Source: Paraburkholderia hospita
GTDB taxonomy: Bacteria; Pseudomonadota; Gammaproteobacteria; Burkholderiales; Burkholderiaceae
Length of the DNA stretch: 64,000 nucleotides
NCBI RefSeq assembly: GCF_002902965.1
Contig: NZ_CP026107.1
Coordinates: 2,356,001 to 2,420,000 of the forward strand
Direction: 5' to 3'
Position 1 is the stretch's first letter. Every line of letters begins with the position of its first letter. Shown in pieces: positions 40,715 to 50,128 of this stretch. The position numbers were made by a program, and so were the translations under genes. Under the pieces are notes generated by a model that saw nothing but the letters and a program-made list of their open reading frames with translations, searched no databases and was not told where the DNA came from.

Positions 40715-41935
40715 TTAGCGGACGCAGCTTTGCTTCCACGCCTGCTGACGCGCGGCCACGGCTTGCGCAGACTCGCCGACGAACTGCGCATAAGCGGCGG
40801 GCGCCGTCGCGCCTTCCGTGTTGATGACGAGCACGCGCGCGTTGCGATCCAGGCCTGCCGCGCGCGCGAATTCGTCGTTTCGCATCAATGCGCAAAGGCC
40901 TGCGAAGCCCGCCGCGCCCGATTCGCCAGCGACGAGCGGCGCATCGTCGCCCGCGCCCTTTGCGAGGTGGCGCATCGCATCGACTGCGTCGTCGTCATCG
41001 ATCAGCATGAAATCGTCGATGCATTGCTCCAGGATCTTCCACGCGAGCGGCGATGTTTCGCCGCAGGCGAGACCCGCCATCACGGAATCGACCGATCCCG
41101 TCGCTCGCGCTGCGTGTCCGGCGATAGCGCTCTGATACAGGCAATCCGCCTGGCGTGGCTCGACGACGATGAAGCGCGGCCTTTGCGCGCCACCGCGCTC
41201 CCAAAGATAACTCGCGACGCCCGCAGCAAGTCCGCCCACGCCGCCTTGCAAGAAGACATGTGTGAACGCAGGCGCATCCGTGGATTGCTCGATGATTTCA
41301 GCGGCAATCGTGCCGTAGCCCTGCATGACGTCGCGTGGAATGGCTTCATAGCCGTCATACGATGTATCCGAAACCACATGCCAGCCATTGTTCTTCGCGA
41401 GCGTCGCCGCGTGTGCGACCGATTCGTCGTAGTTGCCCGCAATGCGGACGATGCGCGCGCCATACGCGGCAATCGCCTGTTCCCGCTCGGCGCTGACGTT
41501 CGCGTGCAGCACGATCACACAATGGCAACCGATACTCTGCGCAGCGGCCGCGAGCGCCTTGCCGTGATTGCCGTCCGTGGCACTGATGACGGTGAGATTG
41601 GCGAGCATCTCCGCATAGCGTCCTTCGATGAGCGCCTGCGGTTCGATGTCGTGCGCGTGCCATAGACGCATGACGAGACGCATCAACGCGATCGGCGCGC
41701 CCAGCGCCTTGAAGCTGCCCAGCGGCGAGCGGAACGACTCGTCCTTGACGCACAGACGCGCGATGCCCAGTTGCGAAGCCGCCTCGGTTAGCTCCCACAG
41801 AGGCGTGGCTTGCTGGCTGATGAGTTCCCAGCCCGACAGCCATACGCGGCTTTGATCCGCTGACTCGACGTTGAGAATGGTCCGCAGCGTGTCCGGGTAG
41901 GCGAAGTGGATTGCCCGGGGATTGGAGATCAGCAT
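40715..41935 (-). CDS. dpaL: diaminopropionate ammonia-lyase
   Basis: A 406-residue PLP enzyme of fold type II that splits 2,3-diaminopropionate into pyruvate and two ammonia. Lys76 in GSFKALG is the expected Schiff-base lysine; SATDGNHGKALA is the substrate/phosphate loop, and QGGVGGLAAGVASY the PLP phosphate cup. The order of motifs and length fit DpaL rather than threonine dehydratase. It is divergent from an Lrp-type regulator, with two inverted repeats in the gap, and is followed by an M20 amidohydrolase. The pair looks like a small amino-acid catabolic operon. Confidence 0.88.
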   Translation of the reverse strand: MLISNPRAIHFAYPDTLRTILNVESADQSRVWLSGWELISQQATPLWELTEAASQLGIARLCVKDESFRSPLGSFKALGAPIALMRLVMRLWHAHDIEPQALIEGRYAEMLANLTVISATDGNHGKALAAAAQSIGCHCVIVLHANVSAEREQAIAAYGARIVRIAGNYDESVAHAATLAKNNGWHVVSDTSYDGYEAIPRDVMQGYGTIAAEIIEQSTDAPAFTHVFLQGGVGGLAAGVASYLWERGGAQRPRFIVVEPRQADCLYQSAIAGHAARATGSVDSVMAGLACGETSPLAWKILEQCIDDFMLIDDDDAVDAMRHLAKGAGDDAPLVAGESGAAGFAGLCALMRNDEFARAAGLDRNARVLVINTEGATAPAAYAQFVGESAQAVAARQQAWKQSCVR

Positions 41936-41954
41936 CCGTTGGTGCTCCAGAAAT

Positions 41955-42011
41955 CGGACCGCTCGACGGTCCGTTGATCAAAACTTGGTGAGCGCTTGTT
42001 TGCGCAAGCAA
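41955..42011. promoter_or_regulatory. inverted repeats between dpaL and the Lrp gene
   Basis: CGGACCG / CGGTCCG with a 5-base spacer occupies 41955-41973. TTGTTTGCGCAAGCAA, a near-perfect 16-bp palindrome, occupies 41996-42011. Both are reasonable Lrp/AsnC operator candidates in the divergent promoter region. Confidence 0.45.
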
Positions 42012-42108
42012 TGATGAAATGATATTGCGCGACACCATCAATAAAGTCTCGAAGTTTGGCTGTATCGTGCAAAAATATCTCTCACATCACGACCCGCGAC
42101 GCGAAATC

Positions 42109-42588
42109 ATGGCTACCCAACTCGACAACTTCGATCGCAAGCTTCTGATGGAAGTCCAGCGCGATGCGCAGATTCCCCAGACCGAACTCGGTGTGCGCGT
42201 CAATCTGTCGACGGCCGCCGTCAACCGGAGATTGCGCCGTCTCGCGGATGAAGGGGTGATCGACCGTTACTCGGCGATCGTCGCGCCCGAGAAAGTGGAT
42301 TACCCGCTGACCATCGTCGCGAACGTCGAGGTCGAGAGCGAGCAGATCGATCTGCTCGACGCGATGAAACGCACTTTCGCGCAGTGTCCGCAGATTCAGC
42401 AGTGCTACTACGTCGCGGGCGAATGGGACTTCGTGCTGGTGATGACGGTACGCAACATGGACCAGTACACCGAACTCACGCGGCAACTCTTCTTTTCCAA
42501 CAACAACGTCAAGCGCTTCAAGACGCTGGTGAGCATGAGCCGCGTGAAAGTGGGCTTGGGCGTGCCCGTCGATATCGTCGACGAATGA
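42109..42588 (+). CDS. Lrp/AsnC-family transcriptional regulator
   Basis: A 159-residue regulator: N-terminal helix-turn-helix (residues 5-60, NFDRKLLMEVQRDAQIPQTELGVRVNLSTAAVNRRL) and a C-terminal RAM/ligand domain (VSMSRVKVGLGVPV at the end). ATG 42109 (MATQLDNFDRK) matches the usual Lrp start; 30 residues of upstream open frame look non-coding. It is divergent from dpaL and probably senses an amino acid (perhaps diaminopropionate) to control that operon. It converges with the binding-protein gene with a 4-bp gap. Confidence 0.9.
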   Translation: MATQLDNFDRKLLMEVQRDAQIPQTELGVRVNLSTAAVNRRLRRLADEGVIDRYSAIVAPEKVDYPLTIVANVEVESEQIDLLDAMKRTFAQCPQIQQCYYVAGEWDFVLVMTVRNMDQYTELTRQLFFSNNNVKRFKTLVSMSRVKVGLGVPVDIVDE

Positions 42589-42592
42589 GGGG

Positions 42593-43729
42593 TCAGCGCA
42601 CCACGGAGCGGTCGGTCCAGTTGCCCTGATCGAACTGTCGAACGGTAATCGCACCGTTACGGATATCGCCTTTCTCGTCGAACTGGATCGGACCCGTGAC
42701 GCCGTCGAGCTTCGCCGCGCGCAGCTTCGGCAGATACGCTTTCGGATCGGTCGATCCCGCCGCCTGCATCGCGTTCGCAATCGCGATCACCGCGTCATAC
42801 GCATACGGCGCGTACAACTGCACAGGCACGCCGAAGCGCTGTTCATAGCGCTTGAAGAACTCCGGCCCTTGCGGCATTTTGGCGGGCGGCACGCCTGCCA
42901 GCGTGCAGTACGTGTCGCTGCTCATCGACGCGCCCGCCAGCTTGATGAACTGCGGCGTGCACGCTTCATCGCCTGCAACGAACTTGACCTTCAGGCCAAG
43001 CTTCTGCGCTTGCTGCACGAATGCGGCGGCCTGCGTGTCGCCGCCCGTGAACGCAATGCCGTCCGGTTGACGGCTCTTGATGGTCGTGAGAATCGCCATC
43101 CAGTTGGTCGTCTTGTCGGTGCCGTATTCGCGCGCGACCACGTTGCCGCCCGCCGCCTTGACCGCCTTTTCGACTTCGTCGGCAAGCCCCTGCCCATATG
43201 CCGTGCGGTCGTCGACGATCGCGATCTTGCGCGCGCCAAGATCGTGAACCAGATACGTGCCGATCACCGTGCCCTGTCTCACGTCGTTGGCAACCATGCG
43301 GAACACGTTCGTGAAGCCTTGTTGCGTCAGTTTCGGATTGGTGGCCGATTCGGTGATCATCGGCACGCCTGCATCCGAGTAGATCTTCGATGCCGGAATC
43401 GACGTGCCCGAATTCGCGTGCCCAACGACGCCCGCTACGCCGTCGTCGATCAATTTCTGCGCGACGGTCACCGCCGTTTTCGGATCGGCTGCATCGTCCT
43501 GCGAATCGAGGACGAACGTGACGCTCTGTCCATTGATGCGGATCTTCCGGCTGTTCAGATCCTCGATCGCGAGGCGCACGCCGTTTTCGTCGTCTTTGCC
43601 GATGTGCGACAGCTCGCCCGTCAAAGGCGAAACCTGTCCGATCTTCACAGTGAGATCCGCATGCGCCGCGAGCGGCTGCAATGCGAGCGCGGTGAGCGTC
43701 AGAAGCGATAGGGGTCGAAGTGTTTGCAT
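42593..43729 (-). CDS. branched-chain amino-acid-type ABC binding protein (LivJ/K-like)
   Basis: A 378-residue periplasmic binding protein of the Peripla_BP_6 family. A signal peptide (MQTLRPLSLLTLTALALQPL, cleaved near AHA) precedes VKIGQVSPLTGELSHIGKDDENGVRLAIEDLN, the typical LivJ/K start. GHANSGTSIPASKIY and YGQGLADEVEKAVKAAGG complete the family pattern. No LivHMGF permease or ATPase genes are beside it, so it either works with a transporter elsewhere or acts as a sensor. The neighbouring dpaL/Lrp genes suggest an amino-acid ligand. Confidence 0.9.
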   Translation of the reverse strand: MQTLRPLSLLTLTALALQPLAAHADLTVKIGQVSPLTGELSHIGKDDENGVRLAIEDLNSRKIRINGQSVTFVLDSQDDAADPKTAVTVAQKLIDDGVAGVVGHANSGTSIPASKIYSDAGVPMITESATNPKLTQQGFTNVFRMVANDVRQGTVIGTYLVHDLGARKIAIVDDRTAYGQGLADEVEKAVKAAGGNVVAREYGTDKTTNWMAILTTIKSRQPDGIAFTGGDTQAAAFVQQAQKLGLKVKFVAGDEACTPQFIKLAGASMSSDTYCTLAGVPPAKMPQGPEFFKRYEQRFGVPVQLYAPYAYDAVIAIANAMQAAGSTDPKAYLPKLRAAKLDGVTGPIQFDEKGDIRNGAITVRQFDQGNWTDRSVVR

Positions 43730-44085
43730 GGTCGTCAGCTTGAAGAGTGGGCTCGCGCTCGGGGATGGACGTTCTCGCCATCCGGGTTTGGCCTTGGGCT
43801 GCTTTACAAGGTTGTATCGATCGTATTCGCGCGCCCTGATAGCCAAAATTTGCAGCCCGCCCGTTCCCGCAAAATCCAGTCGATACAGCGGACGTTCGAG
43901 AGATTTTTTATCGCACCGCCGGTTTTTGCCTGATTCCGCCTGGATCGAGCCTGATTTCGGCCGAAGCAGGCACCCTCATTCTTCGCTAATTCCCCGTCTA
44001 TACGATGCACGTCATTCGCTAGTGAAGTCCGTCATCACCGATCCGAAAACATTTCGTCTGACGCATTCGTCTGAAGGAGATCATC
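43730..44085. other. intergenic region with three phased direct repeats
   Basis: This 356-bp spacer between divergent genes contains GCCTGATT, GCCTGGAT and GCCTGATT at 43928, 43938 and 43949 (10- and 11-bp steps), a pattern typical of activator sites. A weak -10-like TATACG lies downstream near 44000. No gene is supported here. Confidence 0.45.
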
Positions 44086-44610
44086 ATGTCATTCGCAGCC
44101 ATCATTCACGGTACGCCCATCTGGGTTTGGGTGTTGCTCGTCTACCTGCTTTCGCGCGGGTTCAAGGCCATGAACAGCGGCACCGCGCCGCTTTCCCGCC
44201 TGGCCATCGTGCCGCTCGTCTTCGCGGTCTGGGGCATTGCGCACCTGGTGACAGACCCGCTGACAGGTTGGGCCGACGCGATCGTCTGGGTGGTCGCCGC
44301 GCTGGCGGGCGTCGCGGGTGGCGTGTTCATGGCGAGCCGCACGCGCTTCATCGTCGATCCGATCGCGAACACCGTGATGCTGCCCGGTTCCATGCTGCCG
44401 CTGGCGCTGATCGTCATCACCTTCGCGGCCAAGTTCTGGCTCGGCGTCGAGCTGGCGACGGCAACCAGTCTCGCGTCGCTCGGCACGTATATGTTGATCA
44501 GTGCAGCCGTATCAGGTGCCGTCGCAGGGATGTTCGCCGGTCGTTTCCTGACCTACTGGCGAGCCATGAGCGCGCGCCGCATTCTCCGGACCTGCTCGCA
44601 AGGCGCGTAA
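44086..44610 (+). CDS. small multi-helix membrane protein (DUF6622-like)
   Basis: A 174-residue hydrophobic protein with about five membrane segments and no catalytic motif. The start MSFAAIIHGTPIWVWVLLVYLLSRGFKAM resembles a family of uncharacterised proteobacterial membrane proteins that I recall as DUF6622. The start is secure: GAAGGAG precedes ATG 44086. It stands alone between the binding-protein gene (divergent) and the DUF899 gene. No function can be assigned. Confidence 0.75.
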   Translation: MSFAAIIHGTPIWVWVLLVYLLSRGFKAMNSGTAPLSRLAIVPLVFAVWGIAHLVTDPLTGWADAIVWVVAALAGVAGGVFMASRTRFIVDPIANTVMLPGSMLPLALIVITFAAKFWLGVELATATSLASLGTYMLISAAVSGAVAGMFAGRFLTYWRAMSARRILRTCSQGA

Positions 44611-44807
44611 GCGAGGGAATCTGGGAAGCGGGCACGTCCGTTGCGCCCCACGACTCCGACAAAAATATCGCCATACTTGTTACTCCCAGCGTTCGCTTTC
44701 CGGGTCCAGACTGTCTCACGGCAAGCAACGCGCGATGAACAACCAACGAAGCCGTGCCTCATCCCCGAGGCGCGGCAACTTGTTCAAATCAGGAGGTCGC
44801 AAGCGCC

Positions 44808-45593
44808 ATGACTACATCGGACGAAAACGGAAGCAAATGCGGACAACGGGCGATGCGCACACCACCCGTCGTATCGTCGCAAGAATGGGAAACCGCGCGC
44901 GAGCAATTGCTCGTGAAGGAAAAAGCCCACACGCGAGCCCGCGACGCCCTCGCCGCCGAACGCCGCCGCATGCCGTGGATGACCGTCGACAAGACCTACG
45001 CATTCGAAGGGCCATCGGGCAAGCTCAGTCTGCCCGATCTGTTCGACGGCCGGCGTCAACTGATCGTGTATCGCGCGTTTTATGAACCGGGCGTGTTTGG
45101 ATGGCCCGAGCATGCGTGTCGCGGATGCTCGATGGTGGCCGACCAGGTCGCTCATATCGCCCACCTGAACGCCCGCGACACGACGCTCGTTTTCGTTTCG
45201 CGCGCGCCTCAGGCGGACATCGCGCGGCTGAAGGCGCGTATGGGCTGGCAGATCCCTTGGTTCACGATCACGGACAGCTTCGACACCGACTTCGGCGTCG
45301 GCGAATGGCACGGCACGAACGTGTTTTATCGCGACGACAACCGGATATTCCGCACCTACTTCATCAACAATCGCGGCGACGAGCAGATGGGCGGCACGTG
45401 GAACTATCTCGACATCACGCCGCTCGGCAGGCAAGAGGTCTGGGAAGATTCGCCCGAAGGCTATCCGCAGACGCCGACCTACAAGTGGTGGAACTGGCAC
45501 GACAGCTATGTCGACGACGCGCCGCCCGACAGGAAGTGGGTCGAGGTGTCGGACGCGGGCGAGGCGGCATTCAGGAACAAGCCTGAGACGTGA
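44808..45593 (+). CDS. DUF899 (thioredoxin-like fold) protein
   Basis: A 261-residue protein of the DUF899 family, predicted to have a thioredoxin-like/AhpC-like fold. Cys104 and Cys107 (HACRGCSM) form a CxxC pair at the position where the family usually has one; WQIPWFTITDSFDTDFGV and the Trp/Tyr-rich C-terminus (YKWWNWHDSY) are conserved in the family. ATG 44808 follows AGGAGG. A thiol-redox role is plausible but unproven. It is convergent with the DUF4136 gene (13-bp gap). Confidence 0.83.
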   Translation: MTTSDENGSKCGQRAMRTPPVVSSQEWETAREQLLVKEKAHTRARDALAAERRRMPWMTVDKTYAFEGPSGKLSLPDLFDGRRQLIVYRAFYEPGVFGWPEHACRGCSMVADQVAHIAHLNARDTTLVFVSRAPQADIARLKARMGWQIPWFTITDSFDTDFGVGEWHGTNVFYRDDNRIFRTYFINNRGDEQMGGTWNYLDITPLGRQEVWEDSPEGYPQTPTYKWWNWHDSYVDDAPPDRKWVEVSDAGEAAFRNKPET

Positions 45594-45606
45594 GCGCCGG
45601 GCCGCG

Positions 45607-46209
45607 TCACCTGTCGATCTGCTTCACCGTGACCACTTCCGGCCTGCCCGCCGCTTCGCCGTTGCGCAGTTTCACGCGCCAGCTTCCGTATCCGGCAAAC
45701 GGAAACTGCGCAAACGCGCTTTTGACGAGCCATGGAATGTGATGCAGCGCGTCGGCATTGCGGTCGCGGCTCGTCGCCGTGACCTTGTAGACTTCCTTGC
45801 CGGTCGCGGCGTCGAAGAGGCGCAAGGTCATCGAATGTTGATACTCGCGCCCGAAGAGCGAGAAGCCTGGCTTCGCAACGCCATTGCAGGCTGAATCCGC
45901 GCAGTCGCCCGCGATCACGCCGACTGCGGCCGGCCGCGTATCGTACGCAAGCGAGAGCATATAGCTCGCGCGCTCCGCCGATCGATCGACAAGCCCGTAA
46001 TTGCCAAGCTCGCTGTGAATCAGCGCCTCGTACTGCTCGCGCGCGGCGCCCGTTTCCTGCGACGGCGTCTGCACGATCGCATAGGTGCGCTCGCCCTGTA
46101 GCACGACGGGCGTTCCCGACACCTGAACGTCCGTCGTCACGCCCGCGCATCCGGCGAGACCCGCCACGCTCGCGACAACGACGGCAGCACCACATAGCGT
46201 CTTCTTCAC
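45607..46209 (-). CDS. DUF4136-type lipoprotein
   Basis: A 200-residue lipoprotein. Starting at GTG 46209 (GAGAAG upstream) it has a signal ending in GLAGC, so it is lipidated and lies in the outer membrane or periplasm. The body follows the DUF4136 pattern: a stretch TYAIVQTPSQETGAAREQYEALI, then beta-rich segments. It begins 56 bp after the CHASE2 kinase gene and runs in the same direction, so it is probably the fourth gene of the response regulator - FecR/LysM - kinase unit. Function unknown. Confidence 0.75.
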   Translation of the reverse strand: MKKTLCGAAVVVASVAGLAGCAGVTTDVQVSGTPVVLQGERTYAIVQTPSQETGAAREQYEALIHSELGNYGLVDRSAERASYMLSLAYDTRPAAVGVIAGDCADSACNGVAKPGFSLFGREYQHSMTLRLFDAATGKEVYKVTATSRDRNADALHHIPWLVKSAFAQFPFAGYGSWRVKLRNGEAAGRPEVVTVKQIDR

Positions 46210-46265
46210 GTTCTTCTCGCTTCGATCGAATACAGATTCATGTGCGCATTGAGCGCTCGAGTTGT

Positions 46266-48710
46266 TCAAGCGTTCGTCTCATCGAGCGCGGGCAGCGTGA
46301 TCGTGAACGCCGTGCCTTGCCCGAGCGCGCTTTCCACGTGCACATCGCCGCCGTGCCGCGTCACAACGGCTTTCACGAAAGCCATGCCAAGCCCCGTACC
46401 CGTCGCTTCTGGCCGTTCGACCTCGTGAAAGCGTTGAAACCGTTCGAACAGATGCGCCTGGTTTTCGGCCGACATCCCGTAGCCTTCGTCGCGGACCGTG
46501 CAGCGCACCCGCGCCGGCCATTCGCCCGACGCAGGTTCATCCTGCGCGACCGTGCACGTAATACGCGTTTCGGGTGGGCTATATTTCACAGCGTTGTTCA
46601 GGATGTTGACGAGCGCGCGCGTCATCAGTGAGCGGTCCGCGTTGATCCAGTGGCCGTCGCCCTGTTCGTCGTACGCGGCTTCAAGGCGAATGTGCCTGGC
46701 TTGCGCCTGAGGCCACACTTCATCGCTTGCGTCGATTACGAGTTCGACGAGACTCACGGGTTCGAACGAATAAGCCTGGGATTCGGCGCGCGCCAGTTGC
46801 ACGAAATCGTCGGCGAGCATCAAGGCCCGCTGCGCGTATCGCTCGACCCGGTTCAGCAATTCGCGCAAGCGTTCGGAGTCGGGCGTGCGCGCGCGTTCGA
46901 GTTCGACGAGCGCAAGGATCGATGCCTGCGGCGAACGCATGTCATGCGACAGCAGACGCAACGCGTCTTCGCGCAGCCGTTCGGCTGCGTGCACGGCTGT
47001 CACGTCGACAAGACCCGCGATCCATCCGATCACCACGCCTTGCGCATCAGTGCACTTCGCGTAACGCAACAGATGATCGCGCTGGTTGCGATCGCGGACC
47101 TCGATGCCCCGCTCCATCATCTCCGCGAAAGCGATGCGGCCGGGATCGAGCAGCGCGGGCCAATGCGTGCGTCCGAGCGCATCGGCCTCCGCGCGGGAAC
47201 CGATCGCCTTCACGAATGCAAGATCGCCAAGCACGTGGCGCAGTTGCGTGCCTTCAGGCGTCGCCGCGCCGAGCCGCTCGAAATACGCCTTCGCCGCGTG
47301 GTTCGCGATCAGCACGACACCATGCACGTCGCTGACGAGAATCGGCTCCGGCACGCTATCGAGGCTATTCCACACGAAGCGCTTCATGTCCTGCACGCGG
47401 CGCGCCGCCTGCGCCATCAGCGCCATCTGCTGCGCGAGCGCGTCGCCGCGAAATTCACGGCTGCGTTGCGGCGCTTCGGGCAACAGATGCGGCTCGTCGG
47501 CGAGGCGCTGCAGTTCCTTGCGCAGATACGACATCGTCATTTCGAGCCGCCGCCAGTTCCAGATCGGATAAACGGCCGCCAGTCCAACGATCGCAGGCAC
47601 GGGCGACATCCATAACCGCATGCCGTAAAGCAGCGCCGCGCTGAGACCGAGCATCGTTGCGCAGAGCACGATCGTCATCAGCAGCGAGCGCAGCGGCGAC
47701 AGCACGAGCAGGCCCGCGAGCAGCACGCCGAGCGGCACCAGCGACACCGCGAACACCCACAGTCCGTTGACGGGATCGATCGCGCGGCCTGTCACGAGCG
47801 TATCGAGCACGTTCGCATGAATGTAGACGCCGGGCAGCGGCCCGAGCCGGCCCGACACAGGCGTCGAGAACCGGTCGTAGAGGCCCGATGCCGTCACGCC
47901 GATCAGCACGATCTTGCCGCGCAGCATGTCGCGCGGCACGTCGCCCGCAAGCACACTGGCAAACGACACCTTCGGATAGGTCTGCGCGAGCGGGCTGAAC
48001 GGGATCAGTACGCGTGCTTCGTCATTGCCTGCGATCGAGGTGCGGTCGGGCACGTCCGCTGCAACGCTCGCGGGATGCGCCAGCTTCACCATGCCGCCCT
48101 TGATCGCGCGCCATACGGACACCATCAACTGCGGCCAGCGCATATGCGCGTCGCCTTCGAACAGCGCGACACTGCGCACGATGCCATCGGCGTCCACTTC
48201 GAGGTTGATATGGCCGAGTCCCGCAGCGGCGCTCGCGAGCGGCTCGACCGGCTTGACGGCGACGCGCTCGCCGTTGGCATCCGCGGGAGAAAGGAGAATC
48301 GGTAGATACGTCGGCGTCGCGGCGACCGCGCGCGCCAGTTGCGCGTCGTCCGGCGCGGGCTCGGTGAAGAGCACGTCGTAGACCACGGCCGCCGGTTTGG
48401 CCTTCGCGATTTCGTCGAGCAGTTGCGCATGCACGGCGCGTGGCCAGGGCCAACGGCCGAGCCGCGCAATGCTCGCATTGTCGATTTCGACGACGGCGAC
48501 ATCGGGCAGCACCGGTTGCGCACGCAAGCGCAGGAAGCCGTCATAGACGAGATGATCGACACTCGCCGTCAGCCTGCCGAGCGAGCCGGCGAGAATCACC
48601 AGGATGCCGAGGCAGCCGATGCACAGCCATTCGAACAGGAAGCGGCGCCCGACTGGCCGCCCAAGACGTATGCGCGGATCGAAACTCATGCGCGGGCCGC
48701 TGGTGGTCAT
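46266..48710 (-). CDS. CHASE2-domain sensor histidine kinase
   Basis: An 814-residue membrane kinase. After a first helix (about residues 25-45) comes a 270-residue CHASE2 extracytoplasmic sensor (VAVVEIDNASIARLGRWPWPR at its start, GKIVLIGVTASGLYD near its end), then three closely spaced helices, a PAS-like segment (about 430-560), the phosphoacceptor in LLSHDMRSPQ (about residue 585), and the ATPase domain (NILNNAVKYS; GTGLGMAFVK). ATG 48710 overlaps the FecR/LysM stop (TGATG). The set suggests that it senses something presented by that periplasmic protein and signals to the regulator encoded first in the unit. Confidence 0.92.
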   Translation of the reverse strand: MTTSGPRMSFDPRIRLGRPVGRRFLFEWLCIGCLGILVILAGSLGRLTASVDHLVYDGFLRLRAQPVLPDVAVVEIDNASIARLGRWPWPRAVHAQLLDEIAKAKPAAVVYDVLFTEPAPDDAQLARAVAATPTYLPILLSPADANGERVAVKPVEPLASAAAGLGHINLEVDADGIVRSVALFEGDAHMRWPQLMVSVWRAIKGGMVKLAHPASVAADVPDRTSIAGNDEARVLIPFSPLAQTYPKVSFASVLAGDVPRDMLRGKIVLIGVTASGLYDRFSTPVSGRLGPLPGVYIHANVLDTLVTGRAIDPVNGLWVFAVSLVPLGVLLAGLLVLSPLRSLLMTIVLCATMLGLSAALLYGMRLWMSPVPAIVGLAAVYPIWNWRRLEMTMSYLRKELQRLADEPHLLPEAPQRSREFRGDALAQQMALMAQAARRVQDMKRFVWNSLDSVPEPILVSDVHGVVLIANHAAKAYFERLGAATPEGTQLRHVLGDLAFVKAIGSRAEADALGRTHWPALLDPGRIAFAEMMERGIEVRDRNQRDHLLRYAKCTDAQGVVIGWIAGLVDVTAVHAAERLREDALRLLSHDMRSPQASILALVELERARTPDSERLRELLNRVERYAQRALMLADDFVQLARAESQAYSFEPVSLVELVIDASDEVWPQAQARHIRLEAAYDEQGDGHWINADRSLMTRALVNILNNAVKYSPPETRITCTVAQDEPASGEWPARVRCTVRDEGYGMSAENQAHLFERFQRFHEVERPEATGTGLGMAFVKAVVTRHGGDVHVESALGQGTAFTITLPALDETNA

Positions 48711-50128
48711 CACCGTGCCAGTGTAAATGAGCGGATCGCGCTGCCCTTCTGGTATAGCTGGCCGTTGTCGAACTGCTCGGCGATCACGGTCCAGTAGTAG
48801 TCGCCCGGCGGCAGATCGGAGACGACGATCTGCCCCGCCGCGAGATCCGTGCGGTCGACGAGCGGCTCGCGCAGATCCGCTGTCGTAGCCAGCACGAAGC
48901 GGAAGCGGGTCTCGACACCTGTGCGGCTTGCGAGCCAGCGGAACTCGAAGTCGCGGCTGCCGGCACGCAGCCCGGCAGAGACATCGAGTCCAAACTGGCG
49001 GCGCTCGAACGCATAGATATGCGGCAAGCCTTCGAGGCCCATACCGTCGATCGACGAAATGCGCACGAAGTAGTTGCCGTCAGGCAAGTCGCCGAACGTT
49101 GCGTGCGGCACGTTCACGCGCTGGTCGCGGATCAGGTCGAACAGATCGGCGTCGCGCGCGATCTGCACGCGGTACGCGCGGGCGTTCGCGTCGGGCACGA
49201 GATCGAACGCGACGTCCTTGTCGTCCTGCACCTTGCCCGGGTCCACCAGCGCGGGCGCGGGCAGCAAGGCCACCGGCCCGCCGACGCCGCCCGTCGAACG
49301 CGTAACGCTGCCGAAATGTGCGCCAATCAGTTGCGTCGATGCCTGCAACGGCACGCCCGGCGCGCGCGGCCGCATGCGCGCCGCATCGACGCCGACCGCG
49401 CCGTCGAGCACGGCGACGGCTGTCGATTGTTCGTCGCCGTCGTAGCTCACGCGAAAGCGCGTGCCGCGCACGCCCGCCACCACCGACGGCGAACGGATCT
49501 GGAAGCGATCGTCCTTCTTCGTCGCATGGTTGACCTCGCTATCGACCTCGCCCCGCTTCAGGTCGATCACGCGATCTTTCGCGCCCGTCAGCACGGTCTG
49601 CCGCAGCGCGCCGATTTCGATCGTGCTGTCCTGAGGCACGGACACATGCGAGCCGTCATCGAGTTCCAGCGTGACGAAGCCGTTGTGCCCCGTCTGCACG
49701 CGGTCGCCTTCGACGAGCACCATGCCGACCGTGACGGGCGCGAACGGATTCTGTCTGAACGCGTGCCCAGCGGGACCGCTCACGGCGACGACCCGCGCCG
49801 AGCGCGGCTCCTGCTTCAGCAATGCAATGGGCAAACGCAACTGCACACCTGGCTGAAGATGCAGCGGATCGGCGACATGATTCAGCTTGCGCAGCACGGC
49901 CCAGTCGCGCGGATCGCGCAGATAGTGATCAGCGACGTCGTACAGCGTGTCGCCTGGCCGCGTCACGTAGATTGCCGTCGCCGCAGTTGCATGCGCATTG
50001 GATGGCTGCGCGTTCGAGCTGGCAGGCAGCAGGCCCGAAGCTGCGACCAGAAACGCAATGATGCCGGAAGTGCGCCGCGCCCCCCACGAAAGCGCACGCG
50101 GCGTGTTGCTCGGTACAGCCACCGTCAC
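48710..50128 (-). CDS. periplasmic LysM-FecR domain protein
   Basis: A 472-residue exported protein. Signal peptide to about residue 40; LysM-like peptidoglycan-binding repeat at about 52-100 (YVTRPGDTLYDVADHYL); FecR domain at about 130-245 (GDRVQTGHNGFVTLELDDGSHV and IRSPSVVAGVRGTRFRV); then two fibronectin-like beta repeats (about 300-465). No sigma-regulator or TonB-receptor gene is near, so it is not a classic FecR; it likely senses the wall or periplasm and acts on the CHASE2 kinase. It overlaps the response regulator by four bases (ATGA) and the kinase by one. Confidence 0.88.
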   Translation of the reverse strand: MTVAVPSNTPRALSWGARRTSGIIAFLVAASGLLPASSNAQPSNAHATAATAIYVTRPGDTLYDVADHYLRDPRDWAVLRKLNHVADPLHLQPGVQLRLPIALLKQEPRSARVVAVSGPAGHAFRQNPFAPVTVGMVLVEGDRVQTGHNGFVTLELDDGSHVSVPQDSTIEIGALRQTVLTGAKDRVIDLKRGEVDSEVNHATKKDDRFQIRSPSVVAGVRGTRFRVSYDGDEQSTAVAVLDGAVGVDAARMRPRAPGVPLQASTQLIGAHFGSVTRSTGGVGGPVALLPAPALVDPGKVQDDKDVAFDLVPDANARAYRVQIARDADLFDLIRDQRVNVPHATFGDLPDGNYFVRISSIDGMGLEGLPHIYAFERRQFGLDVSAGLRAGSRDFEFRWLASRTGVETRFRFVLATTADLREPLVDRTDLAAGQIVVSDLPPGDYYWTVIAEQFDNGQLYQKGSAIRSFTLAR

